Shown here piece after piece: positions 1 through 7,424 of a stretch of DNA of 12,262 nt. This DNA is from Candidatus Poseidoniales archaeon (GTDB lineage: Archaea; Thermoplasmatota; Poseidoniia; Poseidoniales; Poseidoniaceae): NCBI GenBank assembly GCA_012270265.1, contig JAAXIR010000140.1:1-12262 (forward strand), read 5' to 3'. The position numbers and the translations under genes are program-made. The notes below the pieces were generated by a model. That model saw only the letters and a list, made by a program, of their open reading frames with translations, was not told the origin of the DNA and did no database searches. The number at the start of each line of letters is the position of its first letter. Position 1 is the stretch's first letter.

Positions 1-1
1 A

Positions 2-682
2 AACCACCTCTGGGATGCCGGTGAGGCAGATTTAACCGGTAAGCAACAATGTGGTTCAGATTTGTACCAAGAGAACGGTCACACGTGCTGGGACACCGAC
101 CCTGATGGCCTGAGCGCTGCACAAGGTGACACCACATGGAGAGGTAACCAGTTGTACTTCCGTGCATTAATCCGAGACATGATGGAGTTTGATAATGATG
201 AACTCTCATCCACGATTACACGAAATACCGATGAGTTCAACATCGTTTTCGATGAAAGTCGTCACGTCTCAAGCGTTGTCACCCAACCGTTCACAGAGGC
301 CATTGGAGCTGTTGTTTTACTGACGAGCGATGCCTATCTCAAGTGGTTGATTATCCTCAATCTCTTCGCGCTCCTCGCCATTGCTATCATGGTCGTGCCT
401 GAGAAGGAAAACTGGCGGCACGTCTTTGATTTAACTCGATTCAGAGAACGGCCGACGAAGGTTGATCCTTCGCTATACCAAGTCCGAGTAAGAGAGGCAT
501 TCCTCTCGAAAGTTCGGCAATTTAATGATCTCACGCGAGACGAATTCGCTCGCAAGACCCCTGCAGAAATCATGCAGATGGTCCGTGACCCACGCCTTGT
601 TGAACTGGTTAGTTCAGCACGATCCTATTCCAACGAAGAACTACGGGAAATTATCCCATTAATTCGTCGTTGGGGAAACTGA
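2..682 (+). CDS. DUF4350-like membrane protein, C-terminal part (5' truncated by window)
   Basis: The reading frame is open from base 2 to the stop at 680-682, so the gene begins upstream and the visible part is 226 residues. The first half is soluble and polar. It contains FNIVFDESRH (around residues 79-88), which resembles the VVFDEYHH-type motif of DUF4350 proteins. One hydrophobic segment follows (about residues 112-133, WLIILNLFALLAIAIMVV). The last ~90 residues are a charged tail (RERPTKVDPSLYQVRVREAF and onwards) that should be cytoplasmic by the positive-inside rule. DUF4350 proteins are commonly encoded beside MoxR ATPases and DUF58 proteins, and this one lies 21 bp upstream of a MoxR gene in the same direction, which supports the call. 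The family assignment rests on layout, one motif and context. No catalytic function is known or claimed. It may be a membrane partner or sensor for the MoxR-DUF58 pair. Confidence 0.6.
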   Translation, partial: NHLWDAGEADLTGKQQCGSDLYQENGHTCWDTDPDGLSAAQGDTTWRGNQLYFRALIRDMMEFDNDELSSTITRNTDEFNIVFDESRHVSSVVTQPFTEAIGAVVLLTSDAYLKWLIILNLFALLAIAIMVVPEKENWRHVFDLTRFRERPTKVDPSLYQVRVREAFLSKVRQFNDLTRDEFARKTPAEIMQMVRDPRLVELVSSARSYSNEELREIIPLIRRWGN

Positions 683-690
683 AGAAAAAA

Positions 691-695
691 GGAGG
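691..695 (+). promoter_or_regulatory. Shine-Dalgarno site for the MoxR gene
   Basis: GGAGG, within the purine run AAAAAAGGAGGAAAA, lies 8 nt upstream of the ATG at 704. A second ATG at 699 is only 3 nt away and out of frame with the MoxR coding region, so 704 is the supported start. Confidence 0.7.
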
Positions 696-703
696 AAAAT
701 GAC

Positions 704-1810
704 ATGCAACCCCCCGCACCGCCAGCGGCACCAGCGCCACCTGCACCTGCAGCACCAATGCCTGCGGCACCAGCCGCACCTGCAGCACCAGTAGCGCCTG
801 CCGCACCTGCAGCACCGGCCGCTCCGGCCCAGCCGAAGCACCAAAGCACCCCAGAAGTCCGTGAGCGACTTTCCGCCGTCGGCGCCATCGCACAAGCGAT
901 CAGCGCTGAGGTTCAGAAAGTCATTATCGGTAAGAGCCACGTCATCGACAACGTTCTCATCAACATTCTCTCCAACGGTAACCTTCTCTTCGAAGATTAC
1001 CCTGGATTGGCAAAGACGTTGATGACCAACACGTTTGCTGACGCTCTCGGTTGTGACTTCAAGCGTGTTCAATTCACGCCTGACTTGCTCCCAGCTGACA
1101 TTACCGGTACCAACATCTACGACGCAAAGAAGGGTGAATTTACATTCAAGCCAGGACCTTTGTTCTGTAATCTCCTCCTTGCTGACGAGATTAACCGTGC
1201 TCCGCCAAAGACCCAAGCTGCATTGCTTGAGGCTATGCAAGAGAAGCAAGTGACCATCGGTACCGTTACACACAAACTCCCTGCTCCGTTCATTGTTATG
1301 GCAACCCAGAACCCTGTCGAGCAAGAGGGTACCTACCCACTTCCTGAAGCTCAACTTGACCGTTTCATGTTCAAGATGAGTGTCGGTTACCCAGACCGTG
1401 CTGATGAAGACGAGATTCTCGCTCGACGTATCACTCGTGGTAAGGACGCTGTCGATGTCGATGTTATCACCGACCCACAGCGTGTTATCGCTATGCAACA
1501 GGCTTGTGAAGACATCTACGTCGATCCAGCCATCCGTATGTACATGGTCGAAGTTGTCGCACGAACTCGTGAGGACCCTCGTGTTCTCGTCGGTTCCTCG
1601 CCTCGTGGTTCCCAAGCATTGCTCAAGACTGCACGTGCAGCAGCAGCTATGCGTGGCCGTGACTTTGTAACGCCTGATGATGTCAAATCGATTGCAGAAC
1701 TTGCAATTGCGCACAGAATCATCCTCAAGCCTGAGCACCAAATCAAGGGTCTCGAGGCTGGCGAAGTTATGCAAAGCATTCTACGAGAAGTTCCAGTACC
1801 TACCGTTTGA
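704..1810 (+). CDS. MoxR-family AAA+ ATPase with Pro/Ala-rich N-terminal extension
   Basis: The 368-residue protein is a MoxR-class AAA+ ATPase, a family thought to act as chaperones that assemble or activate protein complexes, often with DUF58/VWA partners. Visible elements in order: a nearly pure Pro/Ala segment (residues 2-44); the AAA core from about residue 50; a Walker A variant DYPGLAKT (98-105); Walker B LLLADEIN (157-164) followed by the MoxR-typical RAPPKTQAALLEAMQE; sensor 1 ATQNP (200-204); and the lid with sensor 2 GSSPRGSQALL (297-307). All ATPase elements look intact. The core is normal length and the extension is extra. The ATG at 704 is chosen because of the strong Shine-Dalgarno site. 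The gene lies 21 bp after the DUF4350-like gene and 36 bp before the DUF58 gene, so co-transcription is likely. The substrate of the system cannot be read from the sequence. Confidence 0.93.
   Translation: MQPPAPPAAPAPPAPAAPMPAAPAAPAAPVAPAAPAAPAAPAQPKHQSTPEVRERLSAVGAIAQAISAEVQKVIIGKSHVIDNVLINILSNGNLLFEDYPGLAKTLMTNTFADALGCDFKRVQFTPDLLPADITGTNIYDAKKGEFTFKPGPLFCNLLLADEINRAPPKTQAALLEAMQEKQVTIGTVTHKLPAPFIVMATQNPVEQEGTYPLPEAQLDRFMFKMSVGYPDRADEDEILARRITRGKDAVDVDVITDPQRVIAMQQACEDIYVDPAIRMYMVEVVARTREDPRVLVGSSPRGSQALLKTARAAAAMRGRDFVTPDDVKSIAELAIAHRIILKPEHQIKGLEAGEVMQSILREVPVPTV
707..838 (+). repeat. Pro/Ala codon repeat encoding the MoxR N-terminal extension
   Basis: This is a GC-rich, imperfectly repetitive stretch coding almost only Pro and Ala. 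The unit GCACCTGCAGCACC occurs at 743, 776 and 803, at steps of 33 and 27 bp, all in the reading frame (APAAP). Other units vary at the third codon position (gcg, gcc, gca), so it is not a clean microsatellite. It stands out from the surrounding sequence of ordinary composition. Confidence 0.8.
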
Positions 1811-1832
1811 TACCGTTGAATCATACTTGACT

Positions 1833-1839
1833 AGAGGTG
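1833..1839 (+). promoter_or_regulatory. Shine-Dalgarno site for the DUF58 gene
   Basis: AGAGGTG lies 7 nt upstream of the ATG at 1847, in the 36-bp gap after the MoxR stop codon. It supports 1847 as the start. Confidence 0.6.
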
Positions 1840-1846
1840 TTCTCGG

Positions 1847-3160
1847 ATGTGGAGTCGTAAATCAGCAATGCTAGGAAGCATGGCCGTGGCCATGTACCTT
1901 CTTGGCCTTACGCTCAGGAATTCTCAGTTGGTCACGATAGCTGTTGTGATCTTTGTGTTCTTGACCTGGGCTGCCCTCTTTGGAGGCCATGCTGACGTCG
2001 CTTCCAGTGGACGACGCGCAGAAGAGTGGACGGGTGAGGAGGGTGTTGCCCTTGGCAGCGTTCTCGCCATGCGAAAGCTCTCTGGTTCACGTATCTTCGA
2101 AGATGGTGAATTAACCGTGACGTTACGTATGCAAAACAATTCTGGGCTCGCCAAGATTCTCGAAGTTCGAGATCGTGTTCCAGAAGTGATGCGTATTAAG
2201 GAAGGTTCCAACTACATTTTGATGGAACTTGGTCCTCGTCGCGAGACCTACATCGAGTACACGCTTGAGTGCCCTCTCCGTGGTTTCTACAGCATCGGTC
2301 CCGTTGCTGTACGGGTCCAAGATCCGTTTGGTCTGTTCCACAAGGAAAAAGAAATGCATGTCTACAACGATTTCCTTGTGTTCCCGAAGATGGAAGACCT
2401 CAAAGAGACCTTCGTCAAGTCCCGTGTTCCAAAGATTTTCACTGGAGCCGTCAACATTCGTCAACCAGGTCCTGGTTCCGAGTTTTACTCATTGCGTGAG
2501 TATTTCGAAGGTGATTCATTCCGGGCCATTAACTGGAGTGCATACGCTCGTTCTGGTAAATTGATGGTCAACGAACGTGAGCGTGACGCTGTTTCCGACG
2601 TCATCATCATCATCGATTCTCGAGCCGTCAGTGAAACCGGTCCTGTCAGTCGAAACGCACTGGTGTACTCGACACGTGCAGCAGCATCACTGGCCAAGTA
2701 CTTCCTTGGTCGTCGAGACTCTGTCGGTGTCGTCGTTTACGGTGATGAGGTTGTCAGCGTCGATCGTGACACAGGTAAGAAACAACTCTACGTGATTCTG
2801 ACCAAGCTCGCAGGTGCTGTTGCTCGAGGCAACATTCCACTGCAAGTTGTTGTCAACCGAATTCTGCCACACATCAACAAAGGTAGTCCAATCATCTTCC
2901 TGTCCAATCTGGAAGATGACCCGACCATCGTCAACGCACTTCGAGACTTCCGTGCTCGTGACTTTGACGTGACGGTTCTATCACCATCATCGCTTGAGTT
3001 TGAATTTGACGCAAAGCGTCTCGATCGAACCGGCTATGAAGTCATGAAGACCGAACGCGACGTTCTGATTGGAGAACTCCGTGGACTCGGTGTCAACATC
3101 ATGGATTGGGAGCCAGATATGCTTCTATCAACCGCACTTGCAGGTGCAAGAGGATTCTGA
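1847..3160 (+). CDS. DUF58 / von Willebrand A-like membrane protein
   Basis: The 437-residue protein has the standard DUF58 layout. Two hydrophobic segments lie at the N-terminus (about residues 8-23 and 28-46). A beta-rich domain follows (about 60-180). The DUF58 signature is at about 207-242: PGPGSEFYSLREYFEGD, then RAINWSAYARSGKLMVNE. The C-terminal part resembles a von Willebrand A fold, beginning DVIIIIDSRAVS (251-262). In classical VWA domains this strand carries DxSxS for metal binding. Here it reads DSRAV, so the metal site looks degenerate, as may occur in this family. The membrane helices place the protein at the cytoplasmic membrane. It follows the MoxR gene by 36 bp and is the expected partner of that ATPase. 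Its client and exact role are not evident from sequence. Confidence 0.9.
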   Translation: MWSRKSAMLGSMAVAMYLLGLTLRNSQLVTIAVVIFVFLTWAALFGGHADVASSGRRAEEWTGEEGVALGSVLAMRKLSGSRIFEDGELTVTLRMQNNSGLAKILEVRDRVPEVMRIKEGSNYILMELGPRRETYIEYTLECPLRGFYSIGPVAVRVQDPFGLFHKEKEMHVYNDFLVFPKMEDLKETFVKSRVPKIFTGAVNIRQPGPGSEFYSLREYFEGDSFRAINWSAYARSGKLMVNERERDAVSDVIIIIDSRAVSETGPVSRNALVYSTRAAASLAKYFLGRRDSVGVVVYGDEVVSVDRDTGKKQLYVILTKLAGAVARGNIPLQVVVNRILPHINKGSPIIFLSNLEDDPTIVNALRDFRARDFDVTVLSPSSLEFEFDAKRLDRTGYEVMKTERDVLIGELRGLGVNIMDWEPDMLLSTALAGARGF

Positions 3161-3166
3161 GGTGAG
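3160..3166 (+). promoter_or_regulatory. Shine-Dalgarno-like site for the six-helix membrane protein
   Basis: AGGTGAG overlaps the DUF58 stop codon. It is 3 nt from the ATG at 3170 and 9 nt from the in-frame ATG at 3176. The spacing favours the second ATG, which would shorten the protein by two residues. Confidence 0.45.
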
Positions 3167-3169
3167 ACG

Positions 3170-4090
3170 ATGACCATGCGAAAACCATCTTCAGATACGG
3201 CTCACTTGTACGACGGCAAAGTTGTACGATCCTCTGCTCCAAGCCGAAAGAAAGCAGCAGGACAGGCTGGTATTGGCTCAGAAATTCCGAAGGATGCTAT
3301 TCCAGAGTTGGAAATGCCTTCCTTCATTGAGAGCCTCATCGGTGGCCCGATCGTTCCAAAGATGAAATTCCTACCACCGGACAAGTTCGTACAGAATATG
3401 CAACTCGGTGTGTATGTCATCCTCGTCGGACTTGCGCTCCTTACATACATCATTTCACCTCCTGAAGGAACCATCTGGTTCATGCTTCTCGGAAGTGCTG
3501 ACCTCGCTCTGCTGTTCCAAATCGGTATCATCACTGGTGCTACAGGACTTGGTTTCTGGGGCGCTTACCAGCGAGACGCTCGCTACATGCTCGGATCGTA
3601 TCTTTTGTTCATTCTCGCTATCATGCGATTTGCATCTTCGAAAACGAGCGTCAATGACTTGTTTGGTCTTGCAGATAGTCCTACAATTCTTGCTTCTTTG
3701 GTCGTTATTTACTCGGTTTTGCTCATCATGTACTTCGAGCTCTCAAACGGTGTCATGCGTTACTCCATGCTCGATACGAGCATTCGAACAAACGAAGTCT
3801 ACGTCATGAATCCAAAGAAGATCGTGGGCAAATACCACCGTTCCCTTATCATCAATCCAATCGTTGCTACCGTTCTTGCAACATTGGTCCTCTCAGCCAA
3901 TACCATCCTGCCATGGATTGTTGGAATTCTTTCAGAAGATACGGCAACACGACTCAGTGAATCTGTCGAACTCGGCTCTGTATATTGTGTTGCACTCGGC
4001 ACACTCTTCGTCTTCATCGTTGTTGGAGGGCTGTTCGCTCTCGACCTACCAACGTACATTCAGAAGCGCCGAGAAGGCAACGATGAATGA
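3170..4090 (+). CDS. Six-helix membrane protein of unknown family in the MoxR-DUF58 operon
   Basis: I do not recognise the family of this 306-residue protein. Residues 1-75 are polar and basic (for example SSAPSRKKAAG) with no signal peptide, so the N-terminus is probably cytoplasmic. About six hydrophobic segments follow, near residues 77-97, 102-124, 137-156, 171-190, 226-250 and 268-292. A polar loop at about 191-224 contains NPKKIVGKYHRS. The protein ends in a short basic/acidic tail (QKRREGNDE). The gene begins 9 bp after the DUF58 stop, so it is probably in the same transcript and may be a membrane partner of MoxR-DUF58. No catalytic motif was seen. An ATG at 3176 is an equally good start on Shine-Dalgarno spacing. 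The gene ends 2 bp from the convergent aspartate kinase gene. Confidence 0.75.
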   Translation: MTMRKPSSDTAHLYDGKVVRSSAPSRKKAAGQAGIGSEIPKDAIPELEMPSFIESLIGGPIVPKMKFLPPDKFVQNMQLGVYVILVGLALLTYIISPPEGTIWFMLLGSADLALLFQIGIITGATGLGFWGAYQRDARYMLGSYLLFILAIMRFASSKTSVNDLFGLADSPTILASLVVIYSVLLIMYFELSNGVMRYSMLDTSIRTNEVYVMNPKKIVGKYHRSLIINPIVATVLATLVLSANTILPWIVGILSEDTATRLSESVELGSVYCVALGTLFVFIVVGGLFALDLPTYIQKRREGNDE

Positions 4091-4092
4091 AG

Positions 4093-5415
4093 TTAAGATT
4101 GTCGAGCAACGGATGAGTTTTGCTCCTGAATCAAAGCGTGCAAGAGTTGCAACGCTTGACTCAAATCTTCCCCATCAATGGCAACTCTTGCCGCAGATGA
4201 GGTCCGATTGAGCCATGATAGTTCGAACTCAGTTTCTTCGAAGAGCGCATTAATGGCTTCCACATCAGCTTCCTTGCAACCGATCAATGAGAGCAATCCA
4301 AGGTGCTGGTGATGGTTCGCATCAATGTCGAATTGTTCGAAGATGGTTGATGCTCGATGCATGTCATGCTGAGACACGATCAGCCTCGAATCGCCCAATC
4401 TTGACTCCAATCCCCACCAGTGGACCTCGTTTTTGGCTAATTCTCCAAGAATCTTCACAAGTTGACGCTGATGCGAATCAACGTGATGATGAGAGAATCC
4501 TAGGCTAATCACGTTCGGAAGACATCCAACAGCCTTGAGTTCTTTTTCGGGCAATTCAGGACCAATCACCGTCCTTTCGTCATGATTGGAGTGATACAGG
4601 TGTCGTACTTCCAATCGGATGTTTGGTTCAATCAAAGGCTCAATGGTTGAAGGATGCAAAACTGGTGTATCCATGAGGGACAATTCAATCGCCTCCTGAT
4701 AATTGAGATATGGAATTGTTTCCGAGCGAATACCCCACCTTGGATTGATGCTGTAGATGCCAGGTACATCTTTCCATAGAATCACCTTGTCAGCATCGAT
4801 GAGATTCGCAATTGCGGTTGCAGAATGATCTGAACCACCTCTGCTCAAGATGGCGATTTCCTTGTTTTGACCTTCACCAAACCATCCAGTGATAACCGGA
4901 GTTCCATGGAGCGTGTCTCGATTGAGTTTGATACTCGATGCCTGAAGATCGACATGACTCGCTTGGAAATTCCCATCAAGCGTAATCCCGATGTCTTCTG
5001 CACCCAATGGATACGCATCAAAGCCGTATTCTTGCAAGCGATGAGCGACCACAAGGGCGCTCAAACGTTCACCCGATGCGAGAAGATTGTTCATCGCAGA
5101 TTGATCTTCTGGATGTTGTGCCAACAAACCCAGGGCATCTTTGAGATTGTGAAGAACCATCGAAAACAGATGTGCATTTTTCGACGTATCGAGGCCGGGT
5201 GCGAAACGAAGATGTTGTTTGGACAAATCTTGTACCAATCGACCAGCATATCGGGGGTCTTTTGCAGCCCGATACAACCGATCCGTTGTTCCCCACAAGG
5301 CTGAAACGACCAGAATCGCTTGTTCATCACCACGAATCACTTCAGCGATTTTCTCGATGTCATCAGGTTCACGTAGACACGAGCCACCAAATTTGTGAAT
5401 AATTCGGTCTTTCAC
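4093..5415 (-). CDS. lysC: Aspartate kinase (aspartokinase)
   Basis: The enzyme phosphorylates L-aspartate to 4-phospho-L-aspartate, the first step toward aspartate semialdehyde. The 440-residue length is normal for a monofunctional aspartokinase. Visible motifs are KFGGSCL (residues 8-14; usually KFGGTSV), LLASGERLSA (111-120), SRGGSDHSATA (191-201), WKDVPGIYSINPR (214-226) and VLHPSTIEPL (252-261). From about residue 295 the C-terminal region has the length expected of paired ACT regulatory domains, but with an unusual His-rich sequence. The GTG start at 5415 overlaps the chorismate synthase stop (GTGA, 4 nt), which indicates translational coupling. No well-placed Shine-Dalgarno site was seen. 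It is the last gene of the aromatic operon, and aspartate semialdehyde is a substrate of the ADH synthase encoded first. The symbol is the generic one for monofunctional aspartokinase; Lys, Thr or Met specificity cannot be assigned. Confidence 0.93.
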   Translation of the reverse strand: MKDRIIHKFGGSCLREPDDIEKIAEVIRGDEQAILVVSALWGTTDRLYRAAKDPRYAGRLVQDLSKQHLRFAPGLDTSKNAHLFSMVLHNLKDALGLLAQHPEDQSAMNNLLASGERLSALVVAHRLQEYGFDAYPLGAEDIGITLDGNFQASHVDLQASSIKLNRDTLHGTPVITGWFGEGQNKEIAILSRGGSDHSATAIANLIDADKVILWKDVPGIYSINPRWGIRSETIPYLNYQEAIELSLMDTPVLHPSTIEPLIEPNIRLEVRHLYHSNHDERTVIGPELPEKELKAVGCLPNVISLGFSHHHVDSHQRQLVKILGELAKNEVHWWGLESRLGDSRLIVSQHDMHRASTIFEQFDIDANHHQHLGLLSLIGCKEADVEAINALFEETEFELSWLNRTSSAARVAIDGEDLSQALQLLHALIQEQNSSVARQS

Positions 5416-6485
5416 AAAGCATCACGTTTCCTCAAGAGAAGGTCGCACAGGACCAACGTTGTCATTGCCTTAGCAACACTCACTGCTCTCGGTCCTAGTA
5501 CGGGGTCGTGCCGGCCTTTGACAACTAGGGGCTTCTTCTCTCCGTCGGAGAGGTCCAACGTGGTTTGTTCGTGAGCAATACTTGATGGTGGCTTGAATGC
5601 AATTTGGGCGAATACATCCGAACCTGATGTCAATCCTGCGATGCTACCGTCAGGTTGCTCACCTTCCTGCAGTGGGTTGTCTTTGGTACCACCCCAAGGA
5701 TTGTTGTGCTCCAACCCAGTCATGCGTACGGCTCCAAATCCGCGTCCGAACGCTACGCCACGTGCTGCTGGAATCGAAAGATAGGCACGGCCTAAGGCTG
5801 GTTCAAGTCCATCGAACCAAGGTTCACCAAGGCCGACTGGTAGATTTGATACGAGTACATCGACTCGGCTACCGATCGAGTTGCGTTCCTTTCGAATGCG
5901 TTCGATTTCCGCTTTCATCGCTTCAACAATGTGTGGATCACGGCATCGTAATTGTTCACACAACTCGTTTTCCCATTCTTCAGGACAATCGTCGATTCGT
6001 GCGGATTCGATTGTACCGATGGCACCAACATGTGCATCAATTCGAATGTCCTCCAGCAGAGGCTCGACGATTGCAGCAGCAGCAACAAGTCCTGCAGTCA
6101 ATCGAGCAGATGAGGAGCCCCCTCCTCTCAAGTCTGCAAAACCACCAGTTCGCAGATGCATCAAAAGATCTTGATGACCGGGTCGTGGATGGTTTGGGAT
6201 GAAACTGTAATCGCTTTCTCGCGCATCCTTGTTTCGAATTTGAATCAAAATTGGCTGACCCGTAGCAAACCCATTGTGAACACCTGTGAGCAAATCAACA
6301 GCATCATCTTCTCTGCGTTTGCTCGCAAAATGACCCCCTGGTCTTCGTGTCGACATGCGTTGAGCAATGCGCTCATCATCGATTGGAAGTCCAGCAGGAA
6401 CGCCTTCCAGTAAGGCGCCGACCAAGTGACCGTGGCTCTCACCGAACAATGTCACAGACAGGGTTTCCCCTAGGCGCATTTTCAT
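5412..6485 (-). CDS. aroC: Chorismate synthase
   Basis: The enzyme converts 5-enolpyruvylshikimate 3-phosphate to chorismate with reduced FMN, the last step of the common aromatic pathway. From the ATG at 6485 the protein has 357 residues, normal for the family, and the FGESHG signature begins at residue 14. Further motifs are STRRPGG (45-51), RPGHQD (101-106), DLRGGGSSSARLT (118-130) and, near the C-terminus, KGRHDPVLGPRAV (323-335). The third motif differs from the usual GGGRSSARET by Arg to Ser and Glu to Leu. A GTG at 6515 would add ten residues (MHDGWDDLSP). It was not chosen because the family normally starts close to FGESHG. An ATG at 6479 is also possible. Neither start has a clear Shine-Dalgarno site. 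The stop overlaps the aspartate kinase start by 4 nt. Confidence 0.94.
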   Translation of the reverse strand: MKMRLGETLSVTLFGESHGHLVGALLEGVPAGLPIDDERIAQRMSTRRPGGHFASKRREDDAVDLLTGVHNGFATGQPILIQIRNKDARESDYSFIPNHPRPGHQDLLMHLRTGGFADLRGGGSSSARLTAGLVAAAAIVEPLLEDIRIDAHVGAIGTIESARIDDCPEEWENELCEQLRCRDPHIVEAMKAEIERIRKERNSIGSRVDVLVSNLPVGLGEPWFDGLEPALGRAYLSIPAARGVAFGRGFGAVRMTGLEHNNPWGGTKDNPLQEGEQPDGSIAGLTSGSDVFAQIAFKPPSSIAHEQTTLDLSDGEKKPLVVKGRHDPVLGPRAVSVAKAMTTLVLCDLLLRKRDAL

Positions 6486-6514
6486 TGGGCTCAAATCATC
6501 CCAACCATCATGCA

Positions 6515-6528
6515 CTCAAGAACTTGAG
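6515..6528. repeat. Short inverted repeat between shikimate kinase and chorismate synthase
   Basis: CTCAAG-AA-CTTGAG has perfect 6-bp arms and a 2-bp centre, in the 45-bp gap before the chosen chorismate synthase start. The centre is too short for a full hairpin loop. It could be a small dyad site or chance. Confidence 0.35.
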
Positions 6529-6530
6529 CC

Positions 6531-7421
6531 TTACTCCTCAGACTCAGAATTCTCTGGATTCTTGAACCGGGTTTCGATAATGTTGAATTCTGGATGCTTT
6601 TGTTCGTACCATGATTTTATTCGCTTGATAACCCCTTCCAACTGGATAGGAATCACGATGACAATTGCGGTTCCAGACCCGCTAACGCCTGCTGCCCGAG
6701 CACCGTTGACAAGTGCATCGTTGGCTAAGATACGGGCTCTGTGATCCTTTGTTGCACCAATCACACCTCGACCATTGAGCGTCAATGCGACCAATTCATT
6801 TCCATCTTGAATGGCGTTGAGTGCTTGAACGAAGTGTTGTTGATGCGGCAGAAAGTCCTCCAATGCAGGTCGAATTTCTCTCGGTCCACGTGAGACCAAG
6901 AGCACTTTCCACTCATCTCGATTTGGACCGTCACCCTGAATCAGCACTCCCTGAGCAACATCAGGTTCGTTGGCATTGATCAACTTCCAACCACCTGTTG
7001 CACAGGCCCATGTATCGTCGATACTTCCAGTAAGGGTAATTTCTGCACGAAGTTGAGCATCGACTGCGATAGCAACGAGTTCGTGCAATTCAAGTGCTGT
7101 ATCCGTAGAATCACAAAGCGCTCGAACTGCAGCAACACAGAGTGCAGAAGATGACTTCAGCCCTTCACGTGCAGGAATTTTTGATTGGACAGCCCAATGG
7201 AGGCTCTCTTGCTCAATGGGCAGTTCGTGCCCAGCTGCCATCCAAGCAGCGACAATGTGTGGTAGAAGGCCATCGTTGTCATGAACTTCTCGCTTACTCT
7301 TCTTGTCCAGAACTCGGACCAAAATTGGTAGGTCAAGGGCTATGCTTGCACCGTATCCGGTACCTGCTGCATGGAGAAGACTGCATGCACCATGAGCTGA
7401 CCCTTGTCCCAAGACAGCCAT
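6531..7421 (-). CDS. aroK: Archaeal (GHMP-family) shikimate kinase
   Basis: The enzyme transfers phosphate from ATP to shikimate. It is the archaeal GHMP-superfamily replacement for the bacterial P-loop shikimate kinase. The 296-residue protein has the family signs: an N-terminal segment with GYGASIAL (22-29), the ATP-binding loop EGLKSSSALCVAAV (86-99; GLKSSSA is typical of this group), SIDDTWACATGG (133-144), and the C-terminal glycine motif GVSGSGTA (245-252). No Walker A loop is present, as expected. The ATG at 7421 is supported by GAGGAG 9 nt upstream. The gene starts 3 nt after the dehydroquinate synthase II stop and sits in the expected pathway context. The acidic C-terminal tail (ENSESEE) is unremarkable. 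Other GHMP kinases (homoserine, mevalonate) are unlikely given the neighbours. Confidence 0.92.
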   Translation of the reverse strand: MAVLGQGSAHGACSLLHAAGTGYGASIALDLPILVRVLDKKSKREVHDNDGLLPHIVAAWMAAGHELPIEQESLHWAVQSKIPAREGLKSSSALCVAAVRALCDSTDTALELHELVAIAVDAQLRAEITLTGSIDDTWACATGGWKLINANEPDVAQGVLIQGDGPNRDEWKVLLVSRGPREIRPALEDFLPHQQHFVQALNAIQDGNELVALTLNGRGVIGATKDHRARILANDALVNGARAAGVSGSGTAIVIVIPIQLEGVIKRIKSWYEQKHPEFNIIETRFKNPENSESEE

Positions 7422-7424
7422 CTG

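Noticed and set aside
707..838. A tandem repeat array or CRISPR-like array
   Set aside because: The units are imperfect, in frame with the MoxR gene and encode a Pro/Ala linker. There are no equal-length unique spacers.
659..1774. A 371-codon open frame on the minus strand opposite the MoxR gene
   Set aside because: It lies wholly opposite a well-supported MoxR ATPase, its product has no recognisable motif, and its end is Cys/Arg/Trp-rich from reading the Pro/Ala repeat backwards. It is a shadow of the real gene.
1847..3160. A classical VWA protein with an intact metal site
   Set aside because: The expected DxSxS is DSRAV, so the call was kept as DUF58 with a VWA-like fold only.
4093..5415. 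A fused aspartate kinase-homoserine dehydrogenase
   Set aside because: The protein ends after the ACT-like region at 440 residues, and no dehydrogenase domain follows.
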